A DNA stretch of 64,000 bases from Sinorhizobium terangae (lineage in GTDB: Bacteria; Pseudomonadota; Alphaproteobacteria; Rhizobiales; Rhizobiaceae): NCBI RefSeq assembly GCF_009601505.1, contig NZ_WITC01000031.1:1-64000 (forward strand), written 5' to 3'. Positions within the stretch are counted from its first letter, which is position 1, and the number at the start of each line of letters is the position of its first letter. The notes below the pieces were generated by a model. It did not search any database. It had not been told where the DNA came from and worked only from the letters and a program-made list of their open reading frames with translations. A program made the translations under genes and the position numbers. Positions 39,534 through 49,048 of the stretch are shown piece by piece.

Positions 39534-39549
39534 GCGTCTGATCAGACGC
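39534..39549. terminator. Perfect 16-bp palindrome between convergent genes
   Basis: GCGTCTGATCAGACGC is a perfect palindrome midway between the stops at 39498 and 39556. It is the same dyad as in the second module of family A. It may stop transcripts from either side, but with no T run. Confidence 0.4.
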
Positions 39550-39555
39550 CTCCGT

Positions 39556-40428
39556 TCAGAAAACATCCGGCACGGTCCGGCGGACATGCGTGTCGTCGAC
39601 GTAGTCGTTCGGGCGCTTCTGCCGCTTGCCGAACTCGGGTTCCGGGAACTTCACCCGCTCGTAGGGGATCGAGGCCAGGATGTGCGAGATGCAGTTGATC
39701 CGCGCGCGCTTCTTGTCGTTGGAGGGCACGATCCACCACGGGGCAAAGTCGGTATCGGTCATGCGGATCATTTCGTCATAGGCGCGGGTATAGTCCCACC
39801 AGCGGCGATAGGATTCAACGTCCATCGGGCTTAATTTCCACTGGCGGGTCGGGTCGTCAACGCGCTGGCGGAAACGCCGTTCCTGTTCCTCTTCGCTGAC
39901 ATCGAGGAAATATTTGAGCAGCACGATGCCGCTCTCGATCATTGCCGCCTCGAACCGCGGTGCAAGTTCGAGGAAGCGCCGCGCCTTCTCCTCGGTGCAG
40001 AAGCCCATGACGCGCTCGACGCCCGGGCGGTTGTACCAGGAGCGGTCGAAGATCACGACCTCGCCAGCCGCCGGCAGGTGTTGGATATAGCGCTGCATGT
40101 AGATCTGGGTCTTCTCCCGGTCGGTCGGAGCGGGCAGGGCGACGACGCGGAAGACGCGCGGGCTGACGCACTCGGTGAGCCGCTTGATCACGCCGCCCTT
40201 GCCAGCCGCGTCACGGCCCTCGAACACGATGACGACGCGGGCTCCAGTCTTCTTCACCCAGGCCTGGAGATGGGCGAGTTCGACGTGAAGCCGGGCGAGC
40301 TCCTTGGCATAGTCGCCGCTCGATTTCGTCTCAGTCTCGTGCAACTCGGCGATTTTCCCGATCTTCTCCTTGTTTTTGTTCTTGTTCTTTTCCTTATCTT
40401 TTTTGCCGTTCTTGCCATTCTTGGCCAT
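39556..40428 (-). CDS. ppk2: Polyphosphate kinase 2 family protein
   Basis: A 290-residue PPK2-family enzyme, which transfers phosphate between polyphosphate and nucleotides. Walker A is IVFEGRDAAGKGGVIKRLTE and Walker B is VIFDRSWYNRPGVERVMGF, followed by the lid arginines (RRFRQRVDDPTRQWKLSPMD). A Lys/Asn-rich N-terminal stretch (residues 1-24) is unusual. It is the last gene of a four-gene minus-strand operon after SulP, HlyD and a small membrane protein. A second PPK2 is encoded at 48105. The direction and nucleotide (ADP or GDP) cannot be told. Confidence 0.9.
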   Translation of the reverse strand: MAKNGKNGKKDKEKNKNKNKEKIGKIAELHETETKSSGDYAKELARLHVELAHLQAWVKKTGARVVIVFEGRDAAGKGGVIKRLTECVSPRVFRVVALPAPTDREKTQIYMQRYIQHLPAAGEVVIFDRSWYNRPGVERVMGFCTEEKARRFLELAPRFEAAMIESGIVLLKYFLDVSEEEQERRFRQRVDDPTRQWKLSPMDVESYRRWWDYTRAYDEMIRMTDTDFAPWWIVPSNDKKRARINCISHILASIPYERVKFPEPEFGKRQKRPNDYVDDTHVRRTVPDVF

Positions 40429-40496
40429 GCTGTCCTCCCATCTCCAATCGCTTGTTTCGTCCAGCAACTGCAATGTCGGCGCAGCGGAGTATGGCG

Positions 40497-42197
40497 CTAC
40501 TGCGCGGCCGTTTCCGCAGCACTTTTCTCGAAGGCGTCCAGCGCGTCATCGAGATCCTCGAAGATCATGTTGGGGCCGATCTTCGCGATCACGCCGGCCC
40601 GTTCGAGGATCTCGCGCGCCTCGAAATGCAGCTCGGCGATCGCAAGCGCGATGCCGCGCCTCCCAAGGTCGTCGTGAACTTCATCGAGCATGGCTGCTGC
40701 CGAGCTGTCGATCTGGGCGATGGCGCTCGCGTCCATCACGAACCATTTGGTATCGGCAGGTAGCGCGTCGGTGACGGCGCGCAGGCGTTCTCGGACATAG
40801 TCGGTGTTGAAGAAAAGAAGGCTGCCCTGAACCATGAAAACGGTAAGGCCCGGCACCGGCCGCGCCGCCGGGTTGCGGTGGAGCTTGTAGAAACCGTCGT
40901 GGCCGACAAGCCGGCCAAGCAGGGCGTCGCGCGGAAACATGGTCTTGTGCAAGACATAGACGAGCGTCGCGGCGATGGCCGTAACCACGCCTTCCAGAAC
41001 GCCGAAGCTGATAGGGCCGGACATCGCGATCAGCGCGAAGACGAACTCGATGCGGCTGATGCGCCAGATCTCCTTGAGCGCGGAAACATCGATCAGGCTG
41101 AGCGCGGTTGCCACCAGCACCGCGCCGAGTGTGGGGATCGGGAGGATGCGCAGCACATCGCCTAAAAACAGGAGAACCGTCATAAGCGCCGCGGCCGCCA
41201 CGATGCTCGCGATCTGCGACCGGCCGCCGACGCTGAAGTTCACGGCCGTGCGCGAGTCCGAAGCCGTGACGGGGAAGGTCCCAAAGAGCCCAGCGGCGAT
41301 GTTCGCCGCACCGAAGCCTTCGAGTTCGCGGTTGGGATCGACGAGATAGCCGCCCTTGGCCCCGAAGCTGCGAGCGCCGATGATGCCGGAGCCGAAGCTC
41401 ACCAGAAAGATGGCCCCGGCGCCGAGCAGGAGCGCCTGCACGGGGAGGCCCGAAACCGGCGGCAGCGTCAGCGATGGCAGGCCGCGCGGGATATCACCGA
41501 CCACCTTGATACCGTGCCCTTCGAAATCGAACAGGGCCGACAGCAAGACGGCGAGCGCGACAACCAGTACCGGCCCGGGGATGCGCGTTTGCATGATGCG
41601 CGCCGCCTGCAGGAGCGCGAAAGACACCGCGGCAAGCAGCAGCGATGGCCAATGGATCGATCCGACCTTGCCGACGAGTTCGAAGACGGGGGCGATCAGG
41701 CCGTCAGCCTCGATGTCGATCCCGGTGACCCGGTCGATCTGGCCGATCAGGATCGAGAGTGAAATGCCGGCGAAGAAGCCGATCAGGATCGGCCGCGACA
41801 GGAACGTCGCGAGCACGCCGAGTCGCACGGCGCGTGCGATCAGGCACAATGCGCCGACGGCGAGCGCCAGCAACGCGGCCACCGCGACTCGATCCGCAGT
41901 GACGCCGGGCACGGCATAGACCGTGGTGAGCACCGCGGCCAGCACCGTCATCGTTGCGGCGTCGGGCCCGACGATCAGGCGTCCCGAGGGGCCGAAGAGC
42001 GCATAGGCGACGAGGGGCGTGATGCTGGCGTAGAGACCGGTTTCCGGAGGCAGGCCGGCGATGGCCGGATAGGCGATGGCGCTCGGGAGGCCGACCGCGG
42101 CAATGGCGAGCCCGGCGGAAACGTCGTTGCGCAGCCAGCTCGCCTGGTAGCCGGCAAGGTTGGCAAGCAGTGGCAGACGAGGGAGGGTGAGTTGCAT
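40497..42197 (-). CDS. SulP-family anion transporter with STAS domain
   Basis: A 566-residue inner-membrane transporter of the SulP/SLC26 family. The membrane part has the family motif AVGLPSAIAYPAIAGLPPET near residue 30 and about 12 spans; the C-terminal STAS domain (about residues 425-560) has TKWFVMDASAIAQIDSSAAA, with a Ser/Ala region that can control activity. Substrates in the family are sulfate, bicarbonate or dicarboxylates; unknown here. The ATG at 42197 has GGAGG upstream; it starts 16 bases after the HlyD gene ends. Confidence 0.9.
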   Translation of the reverse strand: MQLTLPRLPLLANLAGYQASWLRNDVSAGLAIAAVGLPSAIAYPAIAGLPPETGLYASITPLVAYALFGPSGRLIVGPDAATMTVLAAVLTTVYAVPGVTADRVAVAALLALAVGALCLIARAVRLGVLATFLSRPILIGFFAGISLSILIGQIDRVTGIDIEADGLIAPVFELVGKVGSIHWPSLLLAAVSFALLQAARIMQTRIPGPVLVVALAVLLSALFDFEGHGIKVVGDIPRGLPSLTLPPVSGLPVQALLLGAGAIFLVSFGSGIIGARSFGAKGGYLVDPNRELEGFGAANIAAGLFGTFPVTASDSRTAVNFSVGGRSQIASIVAAAALMTVLLFLGDVLRILPIPTLGAVLVATALSLIDVSALKEIWRISRIEFVFALIAMSGPISFGVLEGVVTAIAATLVYVLHKTMFPRDALLGRLVGHDGFYKLHRNPAARPVPGLTVFMVQGSLLFFNTDYVRERLRAVTDALPADTKWFVMDASAIAQIDSSAAAMLDEVHDDLGRRGIALAIAELHFEAREILERAGVIAKIGPNMIFEDLDDALDAFEKSAAETAAQ

Positions 42198-42213
42198 CCC
42201 CGTCACCTCCGGA

Positions 42214-43443
42214 TCAATGGCCAGTCAGCACCAGCGTCTGGACGGGCAAGAGCAGCGCCTGTAGCCGGAGGATCGCCGCATGCACCAGTGCGACCGCGTC
42301 GATGACATGCAGGTAGAGCCAGCGCCCCGTGCTGATGCCGGGTTCATGAAGCGCGTCATGATTGCTGGTGTAAGCGTTGGCGATGCAGCTGCTGCCCGGC
42401 GGGATGCCGGTTAGCTGACCCTCGAAGAGCGGTTCCAGATAGGTCGTCAGCGTGCCGGGACGCGCCAGTTGCTGGACGTCGACGAGCTGGTCCGTCGGCC
42501 GGAACTGGCCGGCGGCGATGACGTCCTGGACCTCGGTGACCACCATCGGAATGATGGTGAAGGGTTTGCCGATGCAGGTCGCCTCGGCAATCATCCCCGT
42601 CTTCATCACCTGCGACTCGATCTGGCCGAAGCCGGCGATCAGGCCGATGCGCCGTTCCTCGGGCACGAGGATGCCGGCCGAGCGGATCATCGGATTGACG
42701 ATGTCGCCGGCGCGAAGGCCGAATTGCTGCACGGTCCCGGCCACGCCGGCGCGCACGGTCGTCTTGTCCAATTCCACCTGTGCCTGGGCAAGTGCGGCCT
42801 CGGCACTTGCCTTCTGCGCCGGCAGCAGCGAGGCGATCTTCGTCTGGAGCGTCTGCTTGTTGGAGACGGCGGCGGCAAGAGCGCCCTTGCGGCCGTCGGC
42901 GGCGACCTGCAGCCGCTCGATTTCCCGCCTTGCGACGATGTTGGGGTTGCGCTGGTTCAATTCGACCTGCGTTTCAAGTTCGTTCAGCGCCTGGAGATAG
43001 GCGCCCTCGGCCTGGGCGATCAGCCCGTCGGCGGAGGCGAGCTCGCTCTGTGCCACGGTCGTCTCGGCTTCGATTTCCGCGACGCGCCGACGTGCGGTCT
43101 CAAGCGCCGCCCGCTGTTCTTTATCGTCGAGGCGGAAAAGCGGCGCGCCGGCCGCGACCTTCTCGTTGGTGCCGACGAAGACCTCGGCGACCCGCCCATT
43201 CGACTCTGGCAGGATGGTGACCGTGCGGAAGACGGCCGTGACGTTCGTGGTCGAGGGGTGGAAGTAGAAGATCATCGTGATCAGCGACACGGTGAGGATC
43301 ACGCAGGCGGTGATGCCGTAACGCAGCTCGAACCACATAGAATAGAGATTGATCTCTCGGCCGATGCGCTTGCCCTGGACGTAGCGGCGGAAGAGAAAGT
43401 CGGGAAAGATCGTGAGCATCGAGCAGATCAGGAATTCCAGCAT
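42214..43443 (-). CDS. HlyD-family periplasmic adaptor protein
   Basis: A 409-residue membrane-fusion (HlyD-type) protein. An N-terminal span lies near residues 45-62 (GITACVILTVSLITMIFYFH), then a lipoyl/barrel-sandwich domain with TVTILPESNGRVAEVFVGTN, an alpha hairpin of about 115 residues (ARRRVAEIEAETTVAQSELA and following), and a beta barrel with DKTTVRAGVAGTVQQFGLRA. It has no ABC ATPase or outer-membrane factor beside it. It begins 3 bases after the stop of the small membrane protein gene and is followed by SulP, suggesting a common transport-related complex (inference). Confidence 0.85.
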   Translation of the reverse strand: MLEFLICSMLTIFPDFLFRRYVQGKRIGREINLYSMWFELRYGITACVILTVSLITMIFYFHPSTTNVTAVFRTVTILPESNGRVAEVFVGTNEKVAAGAPLFRLDDKEQRAALETARRRVAEIEAETTVAQSELASADGLIAQAEGAYLQALNELETQVELNQRNPNIVARREIERLQVAADGRKGALAAAVSNKQTLQTKIASLLPAQKASAEAALAQAQVELDKTTVRAGVAGTVQQFGLRAGDIVNPMIRSAGILVPEERRIGLIAGFGQIESQVMKTGMIAEATCIGKPFTIIPMVVTEVQDVIAAGQFRPTDQLVDVQQLARPGTLTTYLEPLFEGQLTGIPPGSSCIANAYTSNHDALHEPGISTGRWLYLHVIDAVALVHAAILRLQALLLPVQTLVLTGH

Positions 43444-43446
43444 GGC

Positions 43447-43968
43447 TCACCTCCTGCGCTCGATCTTGTCATCGTCCTCAGCCTGCGCGACTTCGAGCGG
43501 TACCCATTGCTGGGGGGCCGCCCTTGGCGAGTCAGGTGGGGGCGCCTCCGGTGAGGGCACGTTCGGCGGAGGCTCCAATGTCGTTTCTCCGCTCGGCTGC
43601 GGGGCGAATTCGCCCGGCCCCTGGTCCCGGCGGGCTATCCTGGCGAGCGAGCGGGCCATCGACCTGATCGGGGAGGTAAAGTCCGGAAACTCGACCATCG
43701 CAAGCAGCAGCGCGGCGATCCAGAACAGATGGTTGTGGGTGAAAAGCGCAATCAAGCACAGCACGCCGATGATCTGCAACTGGCCCTTGCTAGCGCCGTG
43801 TGCCATGTGCTCGGGAAGCGCGTGCAGGCGCAGATACAGGATGCCGACCAGGAAGACCATGAGCAGCACGAAGACGACCATCACATTGAACAGGACGTCC
43901 GTCTGTCCTGGCGCGGTGATGAAGACAGGCAGATGATCCACTGCCGCCGGATGCAACGTTTCTGTCAT
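43447..43968 (-). CDS. Small membrane protein heading the HlyD-SulP-PPK2 operon
   Basis: A 173-residue protein with three likely membrane spans in the first 95 residues (VMVVFVLLMVFLVGILYLRL, GVLCLIALFTHNHLFWIAAL) and a Pro-rich cytoplasmic or periplasmic tail (EPPPNVPSPEAPPPDSPRAA). No family is firmly recognised. GGGGGAAATGAA precedes the ATG at 43968. Tight spacing to HlyD (3 bases) shows an operon. The Pro-rich tail suggests a protein-protein contact. Confidence 0.7.
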   Translation of the reverse strand: MTETLHPAAVDHLPVFITAPGQTDVLFNVMVVFVLLMVFLVGILYLRLHALPEHMAHGASKGQLQIIGVLCLIALFTHNHLFWIAALLLAMVEFPDFTSPIRSMARSLARIARRDQGPGEFAPQPSGETTLEPPPNVPSPEAPPPDSPRAAPQQWVPLEVAQAEDDDKIERRR

Positions 43969-44388
43969 TTCATTTCCCCCGAAACACAGAAGACGCCAAC
44001 GCCTCATCATACGCATTAGAGTTGGATTTCATAGCATTATTGCGAATGGATTCCGCGGCCCCCAAAAAGGAGCGGAAGTGCATCCCTGATGCTTTACGCT
44101 ACGGGAGGACGAGGATGGCGACGCCTGCATTGATGCCGTGGCGACCTTACAGGGTGTGCAGTAGCGGACGGTTCGCGCGCGCCCTTTGCAGGCGCGCGGC
44201 TTGATTCAAAAAAACACTTAGATCCTCCCGGGAACGCATCTTTTTGCCGTGTTGCGCATGCACAGCGGATCTTCCCCGGGCTTTCCGCGATCTGATCGAG
44301 AGCGGGAACAGCCACGGGCCGGGCGCGTTATCGGTTTTTCGATTGATTCAATCCGAAATCATCGTGATCTAGTGCTCGACGTGATTCC
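43969..44388. other. Intergenic region with a GC-rich hairpin
   Basis: The 420-base space between divergent genes includes CGCGCGCC CTTTGCA GGCGCGCG near 44177-44199, a strong hairpin followed by an A run on the plus strand. No gene is supported. Confidence 0.4.
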
Positions 44389-47034
44389 GTGTCGTCATTC
44401 CGGGCTTCGAAGGGTATCGAATTGCATTTCGTTGGAAAGTTGACCGCTGTTACGCTTGTTGTCCTGACCGGAGCTATGCCGCTTGCCGGCAGCGGACCCG
44501 CGAGCGCCCAGCAGGCGCCCCCGGCGGCGCAGCCGGCCCAGCAAGCCCCTCAAGCCGCGCAGCCGGCCCCGCCGGCACAGCAACCACGGCCGGCCCAGCC
44601 TAGCCAGGCACCGCAGCCGGCCCCGCCGCCGCAGGCCGCCGTCGAGTCGCCGGTGCTGGATCAGGCGACCCAGCAGCTTGCCAAGGCGGAAGGCGATCTC
44701 AGGCGGCTCTCCGGGCGTGTCGAGAGCGCCAAGGACGACGATGCGCTGCTCGCCGAACTCAAGGTGCAGGTAGATGAGCTTTCGCAGCAGATCATCGCTG
44801 CGTCGGTTGCGACCCGCCCGCGGCTCGATGAAATCAAGGCGAGGCTTACCGAACTTGGCGATCCGCCTGGCGCGGGGGCACCGCCGGAGCAGCCGCTCGT
44901 CACCGAGGAGAGGCAGCGCCTGCTCGCCGAGCGTGGGGCGATAAATGCGTTCACCGGAACGGCGGAGAACCTGTCGGTCGAGGCGAAGAAGCTCGCCAAC
45001 GGCATCACGGCGACAAGACGGGCGCTCTTCTCCAAGACGCTGCTGAAGCACACGGAAATCTCGGCAGCGACACTTGCCGAGGCGGTGACGACGACGATCG
45101 GCGAGACCCAGGCTTTGTCGCGCAGCGTCGGCAGTTGGCTGACATTTGCCTGGAATTATAAGCGCGTGCCGCTTCTCATCGCGATTTTCCTCTCGCTTTG
45201 TGCGGCGCTGATCTTTCTCGCCGGTAGCCGCCGCCTCTTCGCCCCCTTCCTCCGGCACGATGGGGACGAGGAGGAGCCGAACTATTTCAGGAAGCTTTCG
45301 GTCGCCTTCTGGTCCACGGTGATCCCGACAGTGTCGGCAACCGCCTTCGCAATGTCGAGCTACTTTTTCCTCAATAGCTTCAATGTATTGCGGCCGGATA
45401 TTGCGCCGATACTGGCGATCACGCTGGCGGTCGTCGTCGTGCTGCTCTTCATCACCAGCCTGGCGCAGGCGGTGCTGTCTCCGCGGCAATCGAATTGGCG
45501 TCTCGTGCGCGTTTCGGATCGCGGCGCCCGGATGCTGTTCATTTCGATCTGCGCCATGGCGGTGGTCAACGTCCTCGATTACCTTGCGGGAAGCATCAGC
45601 GAGTCCCTCGGTTCGCCAGTAATCCTGACCGTCGCCAAGAGTTTCGTGGCCTCGATCATCATCGGCCTCATCCTGATGTCGATGGCCTGGATCCGGCCGA
45701 TGTTGCGGCCCGATGAGCCCTTCGATGCGCCGGGGCGGTCCTGGCCGCGCTTCGTCTGGATTTCGCTTCTCCTTATGGGGGCGCTGCTTGTCGCCATCGC
45801 GCTTGGCGGCTACGTCGGCCTTGCCCGCTTCATCGCCACGCAGATCATCGTCACCGGCGCAATCCTGGTGACCATGTATATCGGCATTCTTACCGGCAGG
45901 TCGGTCTCCAAGCAGGGCGCCTTCGCGGAAACCAGGGCAGGGCGCTATCTCGAACGGCGCTTCCAGCTGGAGCAGGTAGGGCTCGACCAGATCGGGCTTG
46001 TGGCCGGCCTCGGCATCTATGCGCTGGTGCTGTTGTTCTTCGTCCCGCTGATCCTCATGCAGTGGGGCTTCAAGATCGCCGATATAGAGTCCTGGACCTA
46101 TCGCGTGCTGACCGAGATCAGGATCGGCACGATTACCATCTCGCTCGTCGGCCTGTTTGCCGGCCTCCTGTTCTTCGCGCTCGGCTTTGTCGTCACGCGC
46201 TGGGTGCAGCGCTGGATCGATGGTAATGTCATGGCACGCAGCCGCGTCGACGCGGGCGTGCGCAATTCGATCCGCACCGGCATAGGCTATGTCGGCGTCG
46301 GCCTTGCCGGACTCATCGGCCTCTCGGCTGCTGGTATCGATCTATCGAGCCTCGCGCTCGTTGCCGGTGCTCTCTCCCTCGGCGTCGGCTTCGGTTTGCA
46401 GAACATCGTGTCGAACTTCGTCTCGGGGCTGATCCTGCTCGTCGAGCGGCCGTTCAAGGTGGGTGACTGGATCGTCAGCGGCACGACTGAAGGCTTCGTC
46501 CGCCGCATCTCCGTTCGCGCGACCGAGATCGAGACCTTCCAGCACCAGTCGATCATGATGCCGAATTCGCTGCTTATCAACGCCTCGGTCGGCAACTGGA
46601 CGCACCGCAACAAGCTCGGCCGTTCCGAGATCACCGTCACCGTGACCTATGGCAGCGATCCGCGCCGGGTGATCGAGCTCCTGCAGGAGATCGCCGCAGC
46701 CCATTCGATGGTCCTGAAGAACCCGGCGCCGTCAGTCGGCTTCACCGCCTTCGGGGACGAGCGCATGACATTCGAGCTGCGCATCTATGTTGCCGACGTA
46801 CTGACGGCGGGCAACGTGCGCAACGATATCCGCGTCACGATCTACGAACGCTTCCGCGACGAGGGCATCGGCGCACCATTCCCGCTGAAGATCGAGGATA
46901 CCACGCCGGAGGAGGAGGCACCGGCCGAGGCCGAACCTTCGGTCGCGACAGAGCCCGGGCCTGCCGCTCAACCGGAAGAGGTGCCGGAAGCCGCGCCGCG
47001 CAGCATCGCGAAGCGCGGAGGCCGCAGAGGCTGA
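44389..47034 (+). CDS. Mechanosensitive channel of the MscS family with DUF3772 domain
   Basis: An 881-residue membrane protein. A signal-like start (TAVTLVVLTGAMPLAGSGPA) leads to a Pro/Ala/Gln-rich stretch of 50 residues, a DUF3772 domain (about 85-225), about 11 spans, and the MscS core near residue 665 with GVGFGLQNIVSNFVSGLILL and VERPFKVGDW, then the C-terminal cytoplasmic domain and an acidic, Pro-rich tail. It should open on membrane tension to release solutes during osmotic down-shock. The start is uncertain: a GTG at 44389 lacks a good ribosome site. Confidence 0.85.
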   Translation: MSSFRASKGIELHFVGKLTAVTLVVLTGAMPLAGSGPASAQQAPPAAQPAQQAPQAAQPAPPAQQPRPAQPSQAPQPAPPPQAAVESPVLDQATQQLAKAEGDLRRLSGRVESAKDDDALLAELKVQVDELSQQIIAASVATRPRLDEIKARLTELGDPPGAGAPPEQPLVTEERQRLLAERGAINAFTGTAENLSVEAKKLANGITATRRALFSKTLLKHTEISAATLAEAVTTTIGETQALSRSVGSWLTFAWNYKRVPLLIAIFLSLCAALIFLAGSRRLFAPFLRHDGDEEEPNYFRKLSVAFWSTVIPTVSATAFAMSSYFFLNSFNVLRPDIAPILAITLAVVVVLLFITSLAQAVLSPRQSNWRLVRVSDRGARMLFISICAMAVVNVLDYLAGSISESLGSPVILTVAKSFVASIIIGLILMSMAWIRPMLRPDEPFDAPGRSWPRFVWISLLLMGALLVAIALGGYVGLARFIATQIIVTGAILVTMYIGILTGRSVSKQGAFAETRAGRYLERRFQLEQVGLDQIGLVAGLGIYALVLLFFVPLILMQWGFKIADIESWTYRVLTEIRIGTITISLVGLFAGLLFFALGFVVTRWVQRWIDGNVMARSRVDAGVRNSIRTGIGYVGVGLAGLIGLSAAGIDLSSLALVAGALSLGVGFGLQNIVSNFVSGLILLVERPFKVGDWIVSGTTEGFVRRISVRATEIETFQHQSIMMPNSLLINASVGNWTHRNKLGRSEITVTVTYGSDPRRVIELLQEIAAAHSMVLKNPAPSVGFTAFGDERMTFELRIYVADVLTAGNVRNDIRVTIYERFRDEGIGAPFPLKIEDTTPEEEAPAEAEPSVATEPGPAAQPEEVPEAAPRSIAKRGGRRG

Positions 47035-47337
47035 GGCCGGCAGTTTTTCCGAGGCAGCTACCGCGCGCCTGCACCGTGAACAACGTAGTTTTCGGCGTTC
47101 GAAAGATGGCTGAGGAGGCGGTCTGACCGGCGGCCCGCGATGCGGGCTTTCGGTCTCGCGCCATCTCCTCCTCGCTCCGATGACCACAAAGCTGCCGCTC
47201 AATTGTCAGCAAATCGCCCCGGTACTGCCCCATCGAGCACTTTTAGGCGGTCCATCGTGACCAGCTCGTCATCGCGTGGACGCGAGGAACGAGCGAGCTG
47301 CATGGGTCCTCAATCATATCCAGCTTGAGGGCCAAGA
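47035..47337. other. Intergenic region, nothing supported
   Basis: No gene is supported in this stretch after the MscS stop. The family A repeat follows at 47338. Confidence 0.4.
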
Positions 47338-47402
47338 GCCATGCAGGGATTCAAAGTGCTGCAGCGACCTTTCTGCGTCGAACGACGCGCGGCGCTGTCA
47401 GG
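47338..47402. repeat. Family A intergenic repeat (second module)
   Basis: CCATGCAGGGATTCAAAGTG then CTGCAGCGACCTTTCTGCGT and CGAACGACGCGCGGCGCTGT. It lies in the leader of the DUF4168 gene. Confidence 0.7.
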
Positions 47403-47447
47403 TGGTTTTGCCGCCGATCAAGTCATGCACGTTACAGAGGAATGAAC

Positions 47448-47894
47448 ATGATCACTCGTTATAAAGCCGTTGCAATGTTGACCGCCGCGGTCTTCGGCAT
47501 GATGACTTATAGCCCGGCGTTCGCGTTGGAAATGGCTCAAGCGCAACAGACGCAGCCGACGCCAGGGCAGCCCGACAGCGGCGGCGCGGCCGTAAGCGAT
47601 CAGAAGATCGAGGCATTTGCCGTGGCCTATCTGCAAGTCGATAAGGTCCGGCAGGAATATTCGGCCAAGATCGAGGCGACACCGGATCAGGCCGCCAAGG
47701 AGAAGCTCAAGAACGAAGCCAGCCAGCAGATGGTCCAGGCTGTTGAAGCTTCTCAGGGTATCTCGGTCGAGGAATACACATCCATTCTGACGGCCGCGCA
47801 GAACGACCCGGCTTTGGCCAAGAAGGTTCAGGAGAAGATCCAGAGCTCGGCACCGGCACAGGCTCCCGCGCAGCAGGCTCCCGCCCAGCAATAG
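47448..47894 (+). CDS. DUF4168 family secreted protein
   Basis: A 148-residue protein with signal peptide MITRYKAVAMLTAAVFGMMT-YSPAFA. The mature part opens with a Gln/Pro-rich stretch, then the DUF4168 domain (VSDQKIEAFAVAYLQVDKVR and SAKIEATPDQAAKEKLKNEA), and ends with an Ala/Pro/Gln-rich tail (APAQAPAQQAPAQQ). DUF4168 proteins are exported and of unknown function. The start at 47448 has AGAGGA 6 bases upstream; an ATG at 47442 would be too close. Confidence 0.85.
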   Translation: MITRYKAVAMLTAAVFGMMTYSPAFALEMAQAQQTQPTPGQPDSGGAAVSDQKIEAFAVAYLQVDKVRQEYSAKIEATPDQAAKEKLKNEASQQMVQAVEASQGISVEEYTSILTAAQNDPALAKKVQEKIQSSAPAQAPAQQAPAQQ

Positions 47895-47910
47895 CTGATG
47901 AGCCTCCTAC

Positions 47911-48006
47911 CGCATGTTTCCTTCAGTCGCAGTCGATTTAAGGACAAAAACATGCAGCAATTCACAGTGCCGCAGCGTCCTTTGCGCTTCTGAGGACGCG
48001 CGGCTC
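47911..48006. repeat. Family A intergenic repeat, full mosaic
   Basis: CGCATGTTTCCTTCAGTCGC, AGTCGATTTAAGGACAAAAA, CATGCAGCAATTCACAGTGC, CGCAGCGTCCTTTGCGCTTC and TGAGGACGCGCGGC: palindrome module followed by the CAATTC...dyad module. It is one of three full copies (also 58371 and 60653). Confidence 0.8.
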
Positions 48007-48104
48007 GGGTGCGACAACGCGCTTCAAAAAGAGTGCCCGCCAAAGCGCGGGCACACTTGCATTCCTTAGATCGCAGTTTGCGAGCCTGATGAGACCAAGC
48101 GTCC

Positions 48105-49022
48105 TCAGTATTTTGACGGAACGTAGAGCTCCGGCGGAAGGACCTTGCGCTCGTAATCTGGATTGAATACCCGCTCGGGCAGGGTGATGTCCTCGTGCGG
48201 CACGTCCCCGTAGGGGATCTGGTGAAGCAGGTGGTCGATGCAGTTGAGCCGGGCGCGCTTCTTGTCGTTGCCCTCGACGATGTACCACGGCGCTTCCGGG
48301 ATGTTGGTGCGGGCGAACGTTTCTTCTTTGGCCTTGGTGTAGGCCTCCCAACGCACCCGCGACTGCAGGTCCATGGGTGACAGCTTCCACTGCTTCAGCG
48401 GGTCGTGGATACGTACCAGGAACCGCATCTGTTGTTCCTCGTCGGTGATCGAGAACCAGTATTTGACCAGCCGGATGCCGGAGCGCACGAGCATGCGCTC
48501 GAACTCCGGCACGTCATTGAAGAACTGCTCCACCTGATCTTCGGTGGCGAAACCCATGACGCGTTCGACCCCGGAGCGATTGTACCAGGACCGGTCGAAG
48601 AGCACGATCTCGCCGCCGGCCGGCAGATGCGGCACGTAACGCTGGAAATACCATTGCGTCTTTTCGCGGTCGGATGGGGCCGGCAGCGCCACGACCCTGA
48701 CCACGCGCGGATTGAGGCGCTGAGTGATGCGCTTGATCACGCCGCCCTTGCCGGCGGAGTCGCGCCCCTCGAAGATCACGACGACCTTCTCCTTGTGATA
48801 GGCGACCCAGTCCTGCAGCTTGATCAATTCCGCCTGCAGCTTGAGCAGCGTGCGGAAGTATTCGAGGCGCGGTATCGAGGCTGGATGTGCCTTGCGGTAG
48901 ATCTTGCGGATCTCTTCGGAAAGGGCCGGCTCGGAAAGTTCGAGCTCATAATCCTCATCGATCGTATCGGCCAGTTCGGCTTCCAGCCAGTCCGGGCCTT
49001 CGGCGTCCTTCGACTTATCCAT
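48105..49022 (-). CDS. ppk2: Polyphosphate kinase 2 family protein
   Basis: A 305-residue PPK2-family enzyme. Walker A is VIFEGRDSAGKGGVIKRITQ; Walker B is EIVLFDRSWYNRSGVERVM; the lid region is RFLVRIHDPLKQWKLSPMDL. An acidic N-terminal extension (residues 1-40, ADTIDEDYELELSEPALSEE) sets it apart from the one at 39556. It would move phosphate between polyphosphate and nucleoside di- or triphosphates. A near-consensus EcfG-type promoter lies at 49049-49074, suggesting induction in general stress. It stands alone. Confidence 0.9.
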   Translation of the reverse strand: MDKSKDAEGPDWLEAELADTIDEDYELELSEPALSEEIRKIYRKAHPASIPRLEYFRTLLKLQAELIKLQDWVAYHKEKVVVIFEGRDSAGKGGVIKRITQRLNPRVVRVVALPAPSDREKTQWYFQRYVPHLPAGGEIVLFDRSWYNRSGVERVMGFATEDQVEQFFNDVPEFERMLVRSGIRLVKYWFSITDEEQQMRFLVRIHDPLKQWKLSPMDLQSRVRWEAYTKAKEETFARTNIPEAPWYIVEGNDKKRARLNCIDHLLHQIPYGDVPHEDITLPERVFNPDYERKVLPPELYVPSKY

Positions 49023-49048
49023 GTCATCTCTCCGGTGTTCTCACCCTC

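Noticed and set aside
44177..44199. Strong GC hairpin as a terminator
   Set aside because: No T run on the plus strand and no upstream gene in that direction; left as unexplained structure.
44395..45489. 364-codon minus-strand frame opposite the MscS gene
   Set aside because: Arg/Leu-rich shadow of a strongly supported channel protein.
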